NCBI GenBank assembly: GCA_902634885.1
Contig: CACPLR010000002.1
Span: forward strand, 62,001 to 126,000
Direction: 5' to 3'
DNA length: 64,000 nucleotides
From: an uncultured Pelagibacteraceae bacterium
GTDB taxonomy: Bacteria; Pseudomonadota; Alphaproteobacteria; Pelagibacterales; Pelagibacteraceae
Below are positions 1 to 8,745 of the stretch, piece after piece. The translations under genes and the position numbers were made by a program. The notes below the pieces were generated by a model. It was not told where the DNA came from. It made no database searches and was given only the letters and a program-made list of their open reading frames with translations. The first letter of the stretch is position 1. Each line of letters starts with the position of its first letter.

Positions 1-840
1 GGATGTAACTCTGTGATAGCTACGAAGGCTGGTCTAAAATTAGCAGACTATGTTGTTACTGAAGCTGGATTTGGTGCAGATCTTGGAGCAGAAAAGTTTT
101 TAAATATAAAGTGTAGAAAATCTGGTATTAAACCTGATTGTGTAGTCATTGTTGCAACAATTAGAGCTCTTAAAATGCATGGTGGTGCAACAAAAGATGA
201 ATTAAAAAATGAAAATGTTAGAGCATTAAAAAAAGGATTAGTTAACCTCGAAAGACATATAAATAATACAAGAAAATTTGGTCTACCAGTCACAATAGCA
301 GTTAATCATTTTATTACAGATACAGAAAAAGAAATGAAAACATTATTAAATTTTTGTAAAACTCAAGGTGTAAAAGCATCTAAGTGTACGCACTGGAGTA
401 ATGGAAGTGAAGGAACAAAAGAACTTGCAAATAATGTAGTAAATATTTGTGAAGATGACCAAGATACATTTAAATATTTATACGAAGATAAATTATCATT
501 ATTCAAAAAAATTGAGAAAATTGCTCAAGAAATTTATCACGCAAGTGAAGTAGTTGCTGATACAAAAGTAAGGCAGCAATTAAAAGAATTTGAAGAAAAA
601 GGTTATGGTAATCTTCCCGTGTGCATCGCTAAAACTCAATATAGTTTTTCAACAGACCCTAATTTGAAAGGTGCACCAACAGGTCATGTGCTACCAGTTC
701 GAGAAGTTCGTTTGTCATCTGGTGCTGAATTTGTTGTCGTTGTTTGTGGAGAAATAATGACAATGCCTGGATTGCCAAAAGTGCCAGCTGCAGATTCTAT
801 TAAACTAAATGATGAAGGTGAGATTGAAGGACTATTTTAA
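1..840 (+). CDS. fhs: Formate--tetrahydrofolate ligase, C-terminal part (cut by window start)
   Basis: ATP-dependent joining of formate to tetrahydrofolate, giving 10-formyl-THF in the cytoplasm; run in reverse it yields ATP from C1 oxidation. The reading frame is open to base 1 and the first residues (GCNSVIATK) belong to the conserved interior of the family, so the GTG at 13 is not a start and the N-terminal half lies upstream of the window. The visible part has the family blocks [15 protein letters not shown] and the C-terminal [12 protein letters not shown]. It converges on the amidotransferase gene 18 nt downstream. Its proximity to the methylated-amine genes fits a role in handling methyl-derived C1 units, which is inferred. 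Identity is secure. Confidence 0.96.
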   Translation, partial: GCNSVIATKAGLKLADYVVTEAGFGADLGAEKFLNIKCRKSGIKPDCVVIVATIRALKMHGGATKDELKNENVRALKKGLVNLERHINNTRKFGLPVTIAVNHFITDTEKEMKTLLNFCKTQGVKASKCTHWSNGSEGTKELANNVVNICEDDQDTFKYLYEDKLSLFKKIEKIAQEIYHASEVVADTKVRQQLKEFEEKGYGNLPVCIAKTQYSFSTDPNLKGAPTGHVLPVREVRLSSGAEFVVVVCGEIMTMPGLPKVPAADSIKLNDEGEIEGLF

Positions 841-858
841 TCTTAGCAAATTAAATAT

Positions 859-1647
859 TTAGTTCAAATCGATAAACTTTAACCAATTTTCTAACTCTCT
901 CATTCGAGCATCAAGTTTAGAAACTTTAATTTCATCCTCAATTATTTTAACATGATTATCAATCTCATTTTGATCTTTAAAAGCTTTGTTATTAAGAAGT
1001 CTTTCTGTTCTGAAATGAATTAAGCTAATCATTTTTTCGTATGAAATTTCAGGATGATATTGAATTCCCCAAACATTACTTACACCTGCTTTAAAAGATA
1101 CGCCCATTACTTTATTAATTGAGTTTGAAGCTAACAATGTTGAATTTGCAGGCAAAGTTACAACCTCATCAAAGTTGAATGCTGGAGTATTAAATATTTT
1201 GTTTTTATTTTTATAGATTTTATGTTTCAAGCCTTCTTCATTAATCTCAATATCATGAGCTATTCCTCTATGAGCCCCCTTTTGACATCTTTTAACTTCG
1301 CCTCCGGCAACTGTTACAGCAACTTGCATGCCCCAACAAATAGCTAAAATATTTTTAATATTACTCTGACATTTTTTCATAAAATCAAGTTGTCTTCTAA
1401 TTTCGGGTGTATCATTATAAATGTTTAGACTACTGCCTCCCCATATCATTCCATCGTATTTATTTAAATTTTTTACAACATCAGATACATTTGTATCTGA
1501 AGAAGGATTAACAACATCTATTTCTATATCTTTTGTAAAGTAGCTAATACTGTCCTTTAGGCTTTCTGTATGTGTTTTAATACCACCATCAGTAAAGCTC
1601 TGATTTTCCTCTCTTAAATTTCCTTCAACTATTAATATTTTTTTCAC
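859..1647 (-). CDS. Class I glutamine amidotransferase (GATase1) family protein
   Basis: A 262-aa stand-alone GATase1-fold protein. The nucleophile elbow AICWGMQ has Cys104, and the YHPE motif gives His198 and Glu200, so the hydrolase triad looks intact. No synthetase domain is fused and the acceptor is unknown; relatives include GMP-synthase-like amidotransferases and gamma-glutamyl hydrolases. The C-terminal 45 residues are charged and helical. It is the last gene of the minus-strand glycerol operon, 13 nt after gpsA. The position suggests co-expression with glycerol uptake, but no link to glycerol is known to me. Fold and active site are confident; function is not. Confidence 0.85.
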   Translation of the reverse strand: MKKILIVEGNLREENQSFTDGGIKTHTESLKDSISYFTKDIEIDVVNPSSDTNVSDVVKNLNKYDGMIWGGSSLNIYNDTPEIRRQLDFMKKCQSNIKNILAICWGMQVAVTVAGGEVKRCQKGAHRGIAHDIEINEEGLKHKIYKNKNKIFNTPAFNFDEVVTLPANSTLLASNSINKVMGVSFKAGVSNVWGIQYHPEISYEKMISLIHFRTERLLNNKAFKDQNEIDNHVKIIEDEIKVSKLDARMRELENWLKFIDLN

Positions 1648-1660
1648 TTTAAAAACTTAA

Positions 1661-2689
1661 TTACCAATCAATTATTAATTTTTTGTTATTACAAATCGCT
1701 TCAAGCATACAAAATAGTAATGGAAAATCTTTTTTATCGAATTCTTTAAGTATTTTTGGACCAATTTCAAAAGCCAAGTCTGCACCCTCAACTGTTATTT
1801 CTTTCATGTATTTTTCTTTAGCATCATTATAAAGCAATCCTTTACCAAGATAATGACCCATCATACTATTTCTCCCACCTGCAGCACTTACATGTAAATC
1901 ACCTAATCCAGCTAGTCCAAAAACTGTTTCATCTTTGCCTTTTAATTTTTTTGTCAATTTTTTCATTTCTGACAGTGATTTGTAAATTAAAGAGGCGGCT
2001 GTATTTAGATAATATTTTTTTTTAATTTCACCATCTATATTGTTACCGCTTAAACCTTCTGATGCACCAATTAGCATTGAGTAGATATTTTTTGTAGCAG
2101 CACATACTTCTACTCCAATAAGATCTTCTGTGAATTCTGTTGAATAGTAACTTGTTGATATTATTTTTCCTATTTCTTTGACTATTTCAATATTTTTACT
2201 CGCTAATACTACGCTACTTTTAATTCTATTAGCCAAGCCACTTGCAAGACAAGGACCTCCCACAGCTGATATCTTTGGATTAGTAGTCCCATTTTTATTT
2301 AAAATTTTTTCTAATTTATCTGCTAATGTTTCGAACTGATTTTCAATTACAGCCAGTCCTTTTGTAAGTAGTAAGATATTTGTTTTTTCATTATAAAATT
2401 TTGATAATTCCTCACCAACCCATTCAATACCCTTGGAGCTTACACCTACAACAATTAAATCTATATTCTCTTTAATTGTATCATTAAACTCAGAAAATTT
2501 TATAACCTTGATATCTTTTGGTAACTGATAGTTTAATATTGGATGAATATTATTGTTGTTATTTATATGATCAATAACATCATCTTCTAAAAAAGAACCA
2601 ACTAAAATAACTTCATTCCTATTATCAGCACAAGGAACTGTAAAGGCAGATCCCATAGCGCCAGCACCAATAATAACAATTTTCTTCAT
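1661..2689 (-). CDS. gpsA: NAD(P)-dependent glycerol-3-phosphate dehydrogenase
   Basis: Interconverts sn-glycerol 3-phosphate and dihydroxyacetone phosphate. The Rossmann motif GAGAMG is at the very N-terminus and the family blocks VGGPCLASGLA and AGLGDLHVSA are present. I start it at the ATG at 2689 (MKKIVIIGAG, 342 aa); a longer frame from 2725 would add 12 residues overlapping the upstream gene and does not match the family. It is the only glycerol-3-phosphate dehydrogenase here, inside a glycerol uptake and kinase operon where other bacteria place flavoprotein GlpD. It may therefore run in the oxidative direction (inferred). The protein is somewhat divergent from housekeeping GpsA. Confidence 0.88.
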   Translation of the reverse strand: MKKIVIIGAGAMGSAFTVPCADNRNEVILVGSFLEDDVIDHINNNNNIHPILNYQLPKDIKVIKFSEFNDTIKENIDLIVVGVSSKGIEWVGEELSKFYNEKTNILLLTKGLAVIENQFETLADKLEKILNKNGTTNPKISAVGGPCLASGLANRIKSSVVLASKNIEIVKEIGKIISTSYYSTEFTEDLIGVEVCAATKNIYSMLIGASEGLSGNNIDGEIKKKYYLNTAASLIYKSLSEMKKLTKKLKGKDETVFGLAGLGDLHVSAAGGRNSMMGHYLGKGLLYNDAKEKYMKEITVEGADLAFEIGPKILKEFDKKDFPLLFCMLEAICNNKKLIIDW

Positions 2690-2696
2690 AAAAATT

Positions 2697-3056
2697 TTAT
2701 ACGTACCTGAATACAAAAATAGCAAATATGAATGAAAGTATGGTTGCTACCCATAACATTGGTCCTATTAAACCAAGCCAACCAAGATGAATATAAGCTG
2801 CACTTAGAAGTGATAAAAATAATCTATCCCCTCTTGTAGTATCAAGACCTAAAATACCTTTTCTTGGACTACCACCAGGTTTTTTTTTCTCCCAAAGAGT
2901 CATGCCTATCAAACAACAAGCAATAAAAACAAAAAAAGCTGCTGTCTGCCACGTCCAAGCCATCCATGTTATAAATTCAAAATCAAAAAAACCTTTTTCT
3001 TGAGTTTTTGCAACAGAGTCCCAAGAATTAGCAGCATATAACTTAGTAAAAATCAT
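2697..3056 (-). CDS. glpU: Small integral membrane protein of glycerol ABC transporter (DUF2160-like)
   Basis: A 119-aa protein with about three hydrophobic segments separated by a basic cytoplasmic-type loop (WEKKKPGGSPRKG). It matches in size, character and position the small membrane protein next to the permeases in rhizobial glycerol ABC operons (glpSTPQUV). It overlaps glpQ by 4 nt, consistent with translational coupling. Its molecular role is unknown; an accessory or stability subunit of the transporter is a guess. Family assignment is by sequence character and synteny. Confidence 0.75.
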   Translation of the reverse strand: MIFTKLYAANSWDSVAKTQEKGFFDFEFITWMAWTWQTAAFFVFIACCLIGMTLWEKKKPGGSPRKGILGLDTTRGDRLFLSLLSAAYIHLGWLGLIGPMLWVATILSFIFAIFVFRYV

Positions 3057-3853
3057 ACTCTTCCTAATGCAAATCCTTTAGCAATATAATTTCTAACAAA
3101 GTAAATTACTATTGCTCCAGGAACTATTGTTAAACTCCCGGCAGCTGCTAATAATCCAAGTTCATAACCTGATGTACTAGCTGTTCGTGTCATCGTAGCA
3201 GCAATAGGTTTTGCGGCTACTGCTGTCAATGTTTTTGCAAGTAAAAGCTCTACCCATGAAAACATAAAACAGAAAAACATTGTAATTCCAATACCTGCAG
3301 TAATTGTTGGTATAAAAATTTTAAAGAAAAATTTCCAAAAGGAATAACCATCAACGTATGCAGTTTCATCTAATTCCTTTGGAACTGCTGACATAAATCC
3401 CTCTAATATCCATACTGCAAGAGGAATGTTAAATAAGCAGTGAGATAAGGCAACAGCTACATGTGTATCAAATAAATTCACTGAAGAATAAAATTGGAAG
3501 AAAGGTAATGCAAAAACTGCTGGTGGAGCCATTCTATTTGTAAGCAACCAGAAAAATAAATGTTTATCACCTAAAAATTTATATCTTGAAAATGCATAAG
3601 CAGCAGGCAGCGCTGCTGCTACTGATATTATTGTATTTAAGACCACATAATAAATTGAATTTAAATATCCAGTGTACCAAGTGCTATCTGTAAATATTTT
3701 TTTATAATTCTCCAATGTAAATTCATTTGGCCAAAGAGTATATGTATTTATTATTTCTGTTGTTGTCTTAAAGGACATATTTAATAACCAATATATTGGT
3801 AGCATTAAAAAAATTATGTATAACGTTGGAACTATCCATTTATATTTTTTCAC
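3053..3853 (-). CDS. glpQ: Glycerol ABC transporter permease
   Basis: Inner-membrane permease of 266 aa with six predicted membrane helices, of the binding-protein-dependent MalG/UgpE type. The EAA-type cytoplasmic loop that contacts the ATPases is seen around ELDETAYVDGYSFWKFF. It overlaps glpP and glpU by 4 nt each. It pairs with GlpP to form the channel fed by GlpV. The glycerol substrate is inferred from the kinase and the distinctive binding protein in the operon. Confidence 0.9.
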   Translation of the reverse strand: MKKYKWIVPTLYIIFLMLPIYWLLNMSFKTTTEIINTYTLWPNEFTLENYKKIFTDSTWYTGYLNSIYYVVLNTIISVAAALPAAYAFSRYKFLGDKHLFFWLLTNRMAPPAVFALPFFQFYSSVNLFDTHVAVALSHCLFNIPLAVWILEGFMSAVPKELDETAYVDGYSFWKFFFKIFIPTITAGIGITMFFCFMFSWVELLLAKTLTAVAAKPIAATMTRTASTSGYELGLLAAAGSLTIVPGAIVIYFVRNYIAKGFALGRV

Positions 3854-4716
3854 GATTGACCCTCATTTTTCATCATTAAATTATAAAATACCCAACAAAC
3901 TGTAAGAACTATAAAAAAATAAATTAAAGACATAGCTGCAGCTGGACCTAAATCAAATTGACCAAGGGCCATTTTAACTAAATCAATTGACAAAAATGCT
4001 GTAGCATTTCCTGGACCTCCTCCAGTGAGTACAAATGGTTCAGTATAAATCATAAAACTATCCATGAATCTTAAAAGTATTGCAATTGTTAAAACTTTTT
4101 TCATTTTAGGTAATTCAATATGTCTAAATACTGACCATCTACTTGCGCCATCAATTTCTGCTGCTTGATAATATGCAGGTTGAATTGATCTTAGACCCGC
4201 ATATGACAATAAAACTACAAGTGAGGTCCAGTGCCAAACATCCATCAATACTGTTGTAAACCATGCATCTCCACTTTGTTGTGTAAAATTGTAATCAAAG
4301 CCTAATGCATTTAGTGAGTGCCCTAAAAAACCAATGTCAGGCAATGCAAAAATATTCCACATTGCACCTACTACATTCCAAGGTATTAAAAGTGGCATAG
4401 ACATTAATACTAAACAAACTGATACTCCAATTCCTTCCTTTGGCATTGTTAATGCAATGAAAATTCCAAGTGGAATTTGTATAAATAATATTATGAGCGT
4501 AAATAAAATTTGTCTTCCTAAGGCTGCATGAAACCTGTCTGAGAGAAGTATTTGTTTAAACCATCTAGTTCCTTCCCACATAAATACATTATTGCCAAAT
4601 GTCTCTTGAAAAGCATAATTTACAACAGTCATTAATGGAATGATCGCGTTAAAAGCAACTAATACAAAAACTGGTATTACGAATAGCCAAGCTTTTTGAT
4701 TTACTGTTTTATTCAT
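3850..4716 (-). CDS. glpP: Glycerol ABC transporter permease
   Basis: A 288-aa MalF/UgpA-type permease with six predicted membrane helices. Its EAA loop (QAAEIDGASRWSVFRHIELP) sits before the last two helices. It is coupled by a 1-nt overlap to glpT upstream and 4 nt to glpQ downstream. It forms the second half of the transmembrane channel. Family is certain; substrate comes from operon context. Confidence 0.9.
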   Translation of the reverse strand: MNKTVNQKAWLFVIPVFVLVAFNAIIPLMTVVNYAFQETFGNNVFMWEGTRWFKQILLSDRFHAALGRQILFTLIILFIQIPLGIFIALTMPKEGIGVSVCLVLMSMPLLIPWNVVGAMWNIFALPDIGFLGHSLNALGFDYNFTQQSGDAWFTTVLMDVWHWTSLVVLLSYAGLRSIQPAYYQAAEIDGASRWSVFRHIELPKMKKVLTIAILLRFMDSFMIYTEPFVLTGGGPGNATAFLSIDLVKMALGQFDLGPAAAMSLIYFFIVLTVCWVFYNLMMKNEGQS

Positions 4717-5780
4717 TATTCAATTATCCAGTTATCTCCGTAGACATATGTATATTCTTTTTTAAAGTTTAAAAATGCAGATTCAGTTGGAATATTAGTT
4801 GAACTTTTTGCTATTACTTTTATTTTTCCACTTTCACTTTCAGTATCAATTATCTTATGTCTTCCTGTGTTACTTACTTTTATTATCTTAACAGGCAAAC
4901 CACTTTCATTAAATTCAATAAATTCTGGTCTAATTCCAACCTCAGTTTTAGAAAAACTTTTATCTTTGATATCTATTTTGGTTTCAATCATATTGCCATT
5001 TATAGAGATTGCACCATTGTCTATTTTACATGGCAAAATATTCATGCCTGGGGATCCTATAAAATGACCTACAAAAGTATGTCGAGGTTTCTCAAATAAT
5101 TCTACTGGTGTTCCAATTTGAACGATTTCTGCCTCATGCATTACTACAACCTGATCAGCAAATGTAAGTGCCTCTGTTTGATCATGTGTAACATAAATCA
5201 TTGTTCGATTAATCTTTTGATGAAGTTCTTTTAATTTAGATCTTAAGATCCATTTTAAATGTGGGTCAATCACTGTTAAAGGTTCATCAAACATAATTAC
5301 ATTCACATCTGATCTTACAAGACCTCTTCCAAGAGAAATTTTTTGTTTACCATCGGCTGTTAAACCAGATGCTCTGTTATAAAGTGTTGAGGTAAGTTCA
5401 AGCATTTCTGCAATTTCCTCTACCTTATTTTTAATTTCTTGTTCGGATATACCTCTATTTTTCAATGGGAATGCAAGATTATCAAAAACAGTCATCGTAT
5501 CGTAGATAACTGGAAATTGGAAAATTTGAGCAATATTTCTTTCAACTGGATTTTTATTTGTAACATCCACATCATTAAATAATATTTGACCTTCTGTTGG
5601 ATTAAGTAATCCTGAGATTATGTTTAACAAAGTTGTTTTTCCACAACCCGAAGGACCCAAAAGGGCATAAGCACCACCGTCGTTCCAATCAATATTAACA
5701 TTACGAAGTGCCCAATCCTCTTTATTAACTTGAGAACTTAAATAACTATGGCTTAAATTTTTTAGTGAAATCTTAGACAT
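4716..5780 (-). CDS. glpT: Glycerol ABC transporter ATPase with degenerate signature motif
   Basis: A 354-aa ATPase with a C-terminal OB-type regulatory domain of the MalK/UgpC kind. Walker A is canonical (GPSGCGKTT, residues 42-50), Walker B is FDEP (Asp165, Glu166) and the switch histidine is present (THDQ, His199). The ABC signature, normally LSGGQ, reads LTADGKQK (140-147). It overlaps glpS by 8 nt. Paired with GlpS it would form one complete and one degenerate ATP site. This glpT is unrelated to the E. coli glycerol-3-phosphate antiporter of that name. Naming follows the rhizobial operon and is by analogy. Confidence 0.88.
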   Translation of the reverse strand: MSKISLKNLSHSYLSSQVNKEDWALRNVNIDWNDGGAYALLGPSGCGKTTLLNIISGLLNPTEGQILFNDVDVTNKNPVERNIAQIFQFPVIYDTMTVFDNLAFPLKNRGISEQEIKNKVEEIAEMLELTSTLYNRASGLTADGKQKISLGRGLVRSDVNVIMFDEPLTVIDPHLKWILRSKLKELHQKINRTMIYVTHDQTEALTFADQVVVMHEAEIVQIGTPVELFEKPRHTFVGHFIGSPGMNILPCKIDNGAISINGNMIETKIDIKDKSFSKTEVGIRPEFIEFNESGLPVKIIKVSNTGRHKIIDTESESGKIKVIAKSSTNIPTESAFLNFKKEYTYVYGDNWIIE

Positions 5781-6837
5781 TGTTTACCAATTTGTTAGAT
5801 ACATCAAAATATAAAAACTCGTCTGAATTCATAAATAATTTAGTTTGCTCACCAACATTTTTTTGATGGATTCCATTTGATAAGGATACCCAATTTAAAT
5901 CTCCATTAGTAAAGTGAATTAAACTTTCAGAACCACTAAGCTCTGAGATTAAGACTTTTCCAGAAATTTCTAATGAGTTTGGGCCCTCTTTATATGTTGT
6001 AATGTTGTGTGGTCTTATCCCAACTTTGTATTCACCATCTTTAAGTTTTGAATTTATCTTCCAACTCACATCATCAGAAATTAATGAGCAAACATCCCCT
6101 TCTTTTTTAATTTTAGCAATATTCATTGGCGGATCACTAAATACCTGGGCTGATTGTAAGCTATTTGGTTTATTATAAACTTCTAAAGTTTTTCCATGTT
6201 GAACAATTTTTCCCTCAAGTAAAGTTGCTGTGTAACCTCCAATTAGTAATGCATCAGAAGGTTCTGTGGTTGCATATACAACTATACAATCCCTATCTTC
6301 AAATAGTTTTGGCAACTCCTCTCTTAACTCTTCTCTTAATTTAAAATCTAAATTTGCTAGAGGTTCATCTAATAAAATTAAATCAGAATCTTTTACTAAA
6401 GCTCTGGCAAGTGCTGTTCTTTGCTGTTGACCTCCTGAAAGTTCATTTGGTCTTTTATTTAACATTGGAGAAAGTTTTAGTAATTCGGCAACCTTCCCAA
6501 CTCTGTTTTTAATTTCATTGCTGTCAACTCCCGTAATTTTTAATGGAGATGCAATATTATCATAAACGTTAAAGTTCGGATAATTAATGAACTGTTGATA
6601 AACCATCGAGACATTTCTTTTTTGAACTTTTACACCAGTCACATTTTTTTCGTTGAACCAAATTTCTCCATTTGTTGGCTTATCTAATCCAGCCATAATT
6701 TGCATGAGCGTAGTTTTGCCTGCTAAGGTTGATCCAAGAAGTACGTTGATAGTATTTTTTTCTAATTTTAAATTAGTTTCATAAATATGAGTTTCTTGAC
6801 CAATTTTTTTTTCAACATTTCTTAATTCTAAACTCAT
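5773..6837 (-). CDS. glpS: Glycerol ABC transporter ATPase with altered switch region
   Basis: A 354-aa MalK-like ATPase. Walker A is the unusual GSTLAGKTT (35-43) with its lysine kept; the signature LSGGQQQR (133-140) and Walker B LLDEP (Asp157, Glu158) are canonical. The switch region reads ATTEP in place of THDQ, so Thr191 replaces the conserved histidine. It is the first gene after the hairpin that follows glpV, and starts 24 nt past it without a clear Shine-Dalgarno sequence. With GlpT it makes an asymmetric pair. Confidence 0.88.
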   Translation of the reverse strand: MSLELRNVEKKIGQETHIYETNLKLEKNTINVLLGSTLAGKTTLMQIMAGLDKPTNGEIWFNEKNVTGVKVQKRNVSMVYQQFINYPNFNVYDNIASPLKITGVDSNEIKNRVGKVAELLKLSPMLNKRPNELSGGQQQRTALARALVKDSDLILLDEPLANLDFKLREELREELPKLFEDRDCIVVYATTEPSDALLIGGYTATLLEGKIVQHGKTLEVYNKPNSLQSAQVFSDPPMNIAKIKKEGDVCSLISDDVSWKINSKLKDGEYKVGIRPHNITTYKEGPNSLEISGKVLISELSGSESLIHFTNGDLNWVSLSNGIHQKNVGEQTKLFMNSDEFLYFDVSNKLVNNV

Positions 6838-6860
6838 AATTTCGTTTTGAATTTTAATGA

Positions 6861-6890
6861 AAGAAGGACGTCATATAAGACGTCCTTCTT
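6861..6890 (-). terminator. Hairpin between glpV and glpS (attenuator or mRNA 3'-end stabiliser)
   Basis: A perfect 12-bp inverted repeat (AAGAAGGACGTC and its complement) around a 6-nt loop, 29 nt after the glpV stop and 24 nt before glpS. Read on the minus strand there is only a weak T-run after the stem, so partial rather than full termination is likely. The position suggests it raises binding-protein mRNA over ATPase and permease mRNA (inferred). Confidence 0.8.
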
Positions 6891-6919
6891 TTTAATTTGA
6901 AAGTATTTTCAAAATAAAA

Positions 6920-8647
6920 CTAGTTCCAAGCTTTTTCGTAAGGAACAGTTTTACCTTGAGGTTTTTCATTTCGTTTTGCTTTTGGTGATCCAGGTTGGTC
7001 TAACCAATAGTTTGCACCTTTTGGTTCAGACAATCTAGGTCCACATCCACCATACGTATTGTTAGCTTTATCTGCAGCTTCCATACGAGACATAACTAAG
7101 TTCATCTCTTCTGCAAGACGATCCATGGCTTCCTGAGGACTAAAAGCACCAGAGTTTACATCTCCAATTTGCTGCCACCATATTTGTGCAAGTTTCGGAT
7201 AGTCCGGAACATTGATACCTGTAGGTGACCACAATACTCTATTAGGTGATCTGTAGAATTCTACTAATCCACCTAATTTTGGAGCTCTCTCTGTAAATGA
7301 TTTATGGTTTATATCACTATCTCTTATAATAGTTAAACCTACGTGGCTTTTCTTAAGAGATACAGTTTTTGAAACAACAAACTGTGCATATAACCATGCA
7401 GCTTTTCTTCTATCAACTGGTGTAGACTTAAATAAAGTCCATGATCCAGCATCTTGATATCCAAGCTTCATTCCCTCATCCCAGTAAGGACCCTTTGGTG
7501 AAGGACCCATTCTCCATAAAGGATTTCCATTGTCATCAACTGTTTTATTTCCAGAACTCTTTGGCGCTACCATTGATGCAGTAAACGCTGTGTACCAGAA
7601 GATCTGTTGAGCAACGTTACCAGATGATAATGCAGGGAGTGATTGATAAAAGTCCATACTAGCAGCTCCTGGAGGCGCATATGATCTTAACCACTCGTCC
7701 CATTTTCTAATTGCGTAAACCGCTGCTGGTCCATTAGCTGCTCCACCTCTTGCAACATCAGCACCAACTGGATTACAAGTTCCGGACTCCATTCTAATAC
7801 CCCATTCATCAACAGGTACGCCATTAGGTTTTCCAACAGAACCTGCGCCAGCCATTGATAGCCAAGCATCAGTCATTCTCCAACCTAAATCAGGAGCTCT
7901 TTTACCATAATCCATGTGTCCATATACTCTAACACCATCGATTTCTTTTACATCGTTAGTGAAATATTCTGCTATGTCTTCATAAGCAGACCAGTTAACT
8001 GGTACACCTAGATCATAACCATATTTCTTTTTAAATCCTGCTTTAATATCGGCTCTGTCAAACCAATCTTTTCTAAACCAATAAAGGTTTGCAAATTGTT
8101 GATCTGGAAGTTGATATAATTTTCCATCAGGACCAGTAGTAAATGATTTTCCAATGAAATCATCGATATCTAATGTAGGCAATGTAACTGCTTTACCTTC
8201 ACCAGCCATCCAATCAGTCAGGTTGACTGCAAGTTGAAGTCTTGAGTGAGTACCAATTAAATCAGAGTCATTGATATATGCATCATACAAGTTTCTTCCT
8301 GTTTGCATTTGTGTTTGTACAGCTTGTACTACCTCACCTTCACCAAGTAACTGGTGGTTAACTTTGATACCAGTGATTTCTTCAAAAGCTTTAGTTAATG
8401 TTTTAGACTCATATTCGTGAGTTGGAATAGTTTCTGATAATACATTTATTTCCATACCTTTAAAAGGTTTGGCTGCATCGTGAAACCATTTAAGTTCTTT
8501 CTCTCTTTGCTTAGATGAAAGAGTTGAAAGTTTAAACTCACCATTTGACCATTTCTTAACTGCAGCCATATGGCCGTCAGCATAAGAGTTTGTTGTGAAT
8601 GAGAATAAAGCAACAAAAGCTAAGATTGTTTTAAATGATCGTATCAT
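6920..8647 (-). CDS. glpV: Glycerol ABC transporter periplasmic binding protein
   Basis: A 575-aa extracellular solute-binding protein (family 1 type). It begins with a clear signal peptide (MIRSFKTILAFVALFSFTTNSYA, cleavage about residue 23). Length well above the usual 400-450 aa matches the unusually long glycerol-binding proteins of rhizobial glp ABC operons. A good Shine-Dalgarno (GAGGGGA) precedes the ATG. It lies between glpK and the ATPases, and a strong hairpin follows its stop. The substrate is inferred from homologous operons and the kinase; other polyols cannot be excluded. Confidence 0.88.
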   Translation of the reverse strand: MIRSFKTILAFVALFSFTTNSYADGHMAAVKKWSNGEFKLSTLSSKQREKELKWFHDAAKPFKGMEINVLSETIPTHEYESKTLTKAFEEITGIKVNHQLLGEGEVVQAVQTQMQTGRNLYDAYINDSDLIGTHSRLQLAVNLTDWMAGEGKAVTLPTLDIDDFIGKSFTTGPDGKLYQLPDQQFANLYWFRKDWFDRADIKAGFKKKYGYDLGVPVNWSAYEDIAEYFTNDVKEIDGVRVYGHMDYGKRAPDLGWRMTDAWLSMAGAGSVGKPNGVPVDEWGIRMESGTCNPVGADVARGGAANGPAAVYAIRKWDEWLRSYAPPGAASMDFYQSLPALSSGNVAQQIFWYTAFTASMVAPKSSGNKTVDDNGNPLWRMGPSPKGPYWDEGMKLGYQDAGSWTLFKSTPVDRRKAAWLYAQFVVSKTVSLKKSHVGLTIIRDSDINHKSFTERAPKLGGLVEFYRSPNRVLWSPTGINVPDYPKLAQIWWQQIGDVNSGAFSPQEAMDRLAEEMNLVMSRMEAADKANNTYGGCGPRLSEPKGANYWLDQPGSPKAKRNEKPQGKTVPYEKAWN

Positions 8648-8745
8648 TTTATTTTCCCCTCTTGTGTTTATTGAAGGTAAAATGTAACAAAAATTACTAA
8701 GTGCTGTAAAGATTAAATATATAATTGAATCAATTCTAAGTTGAA

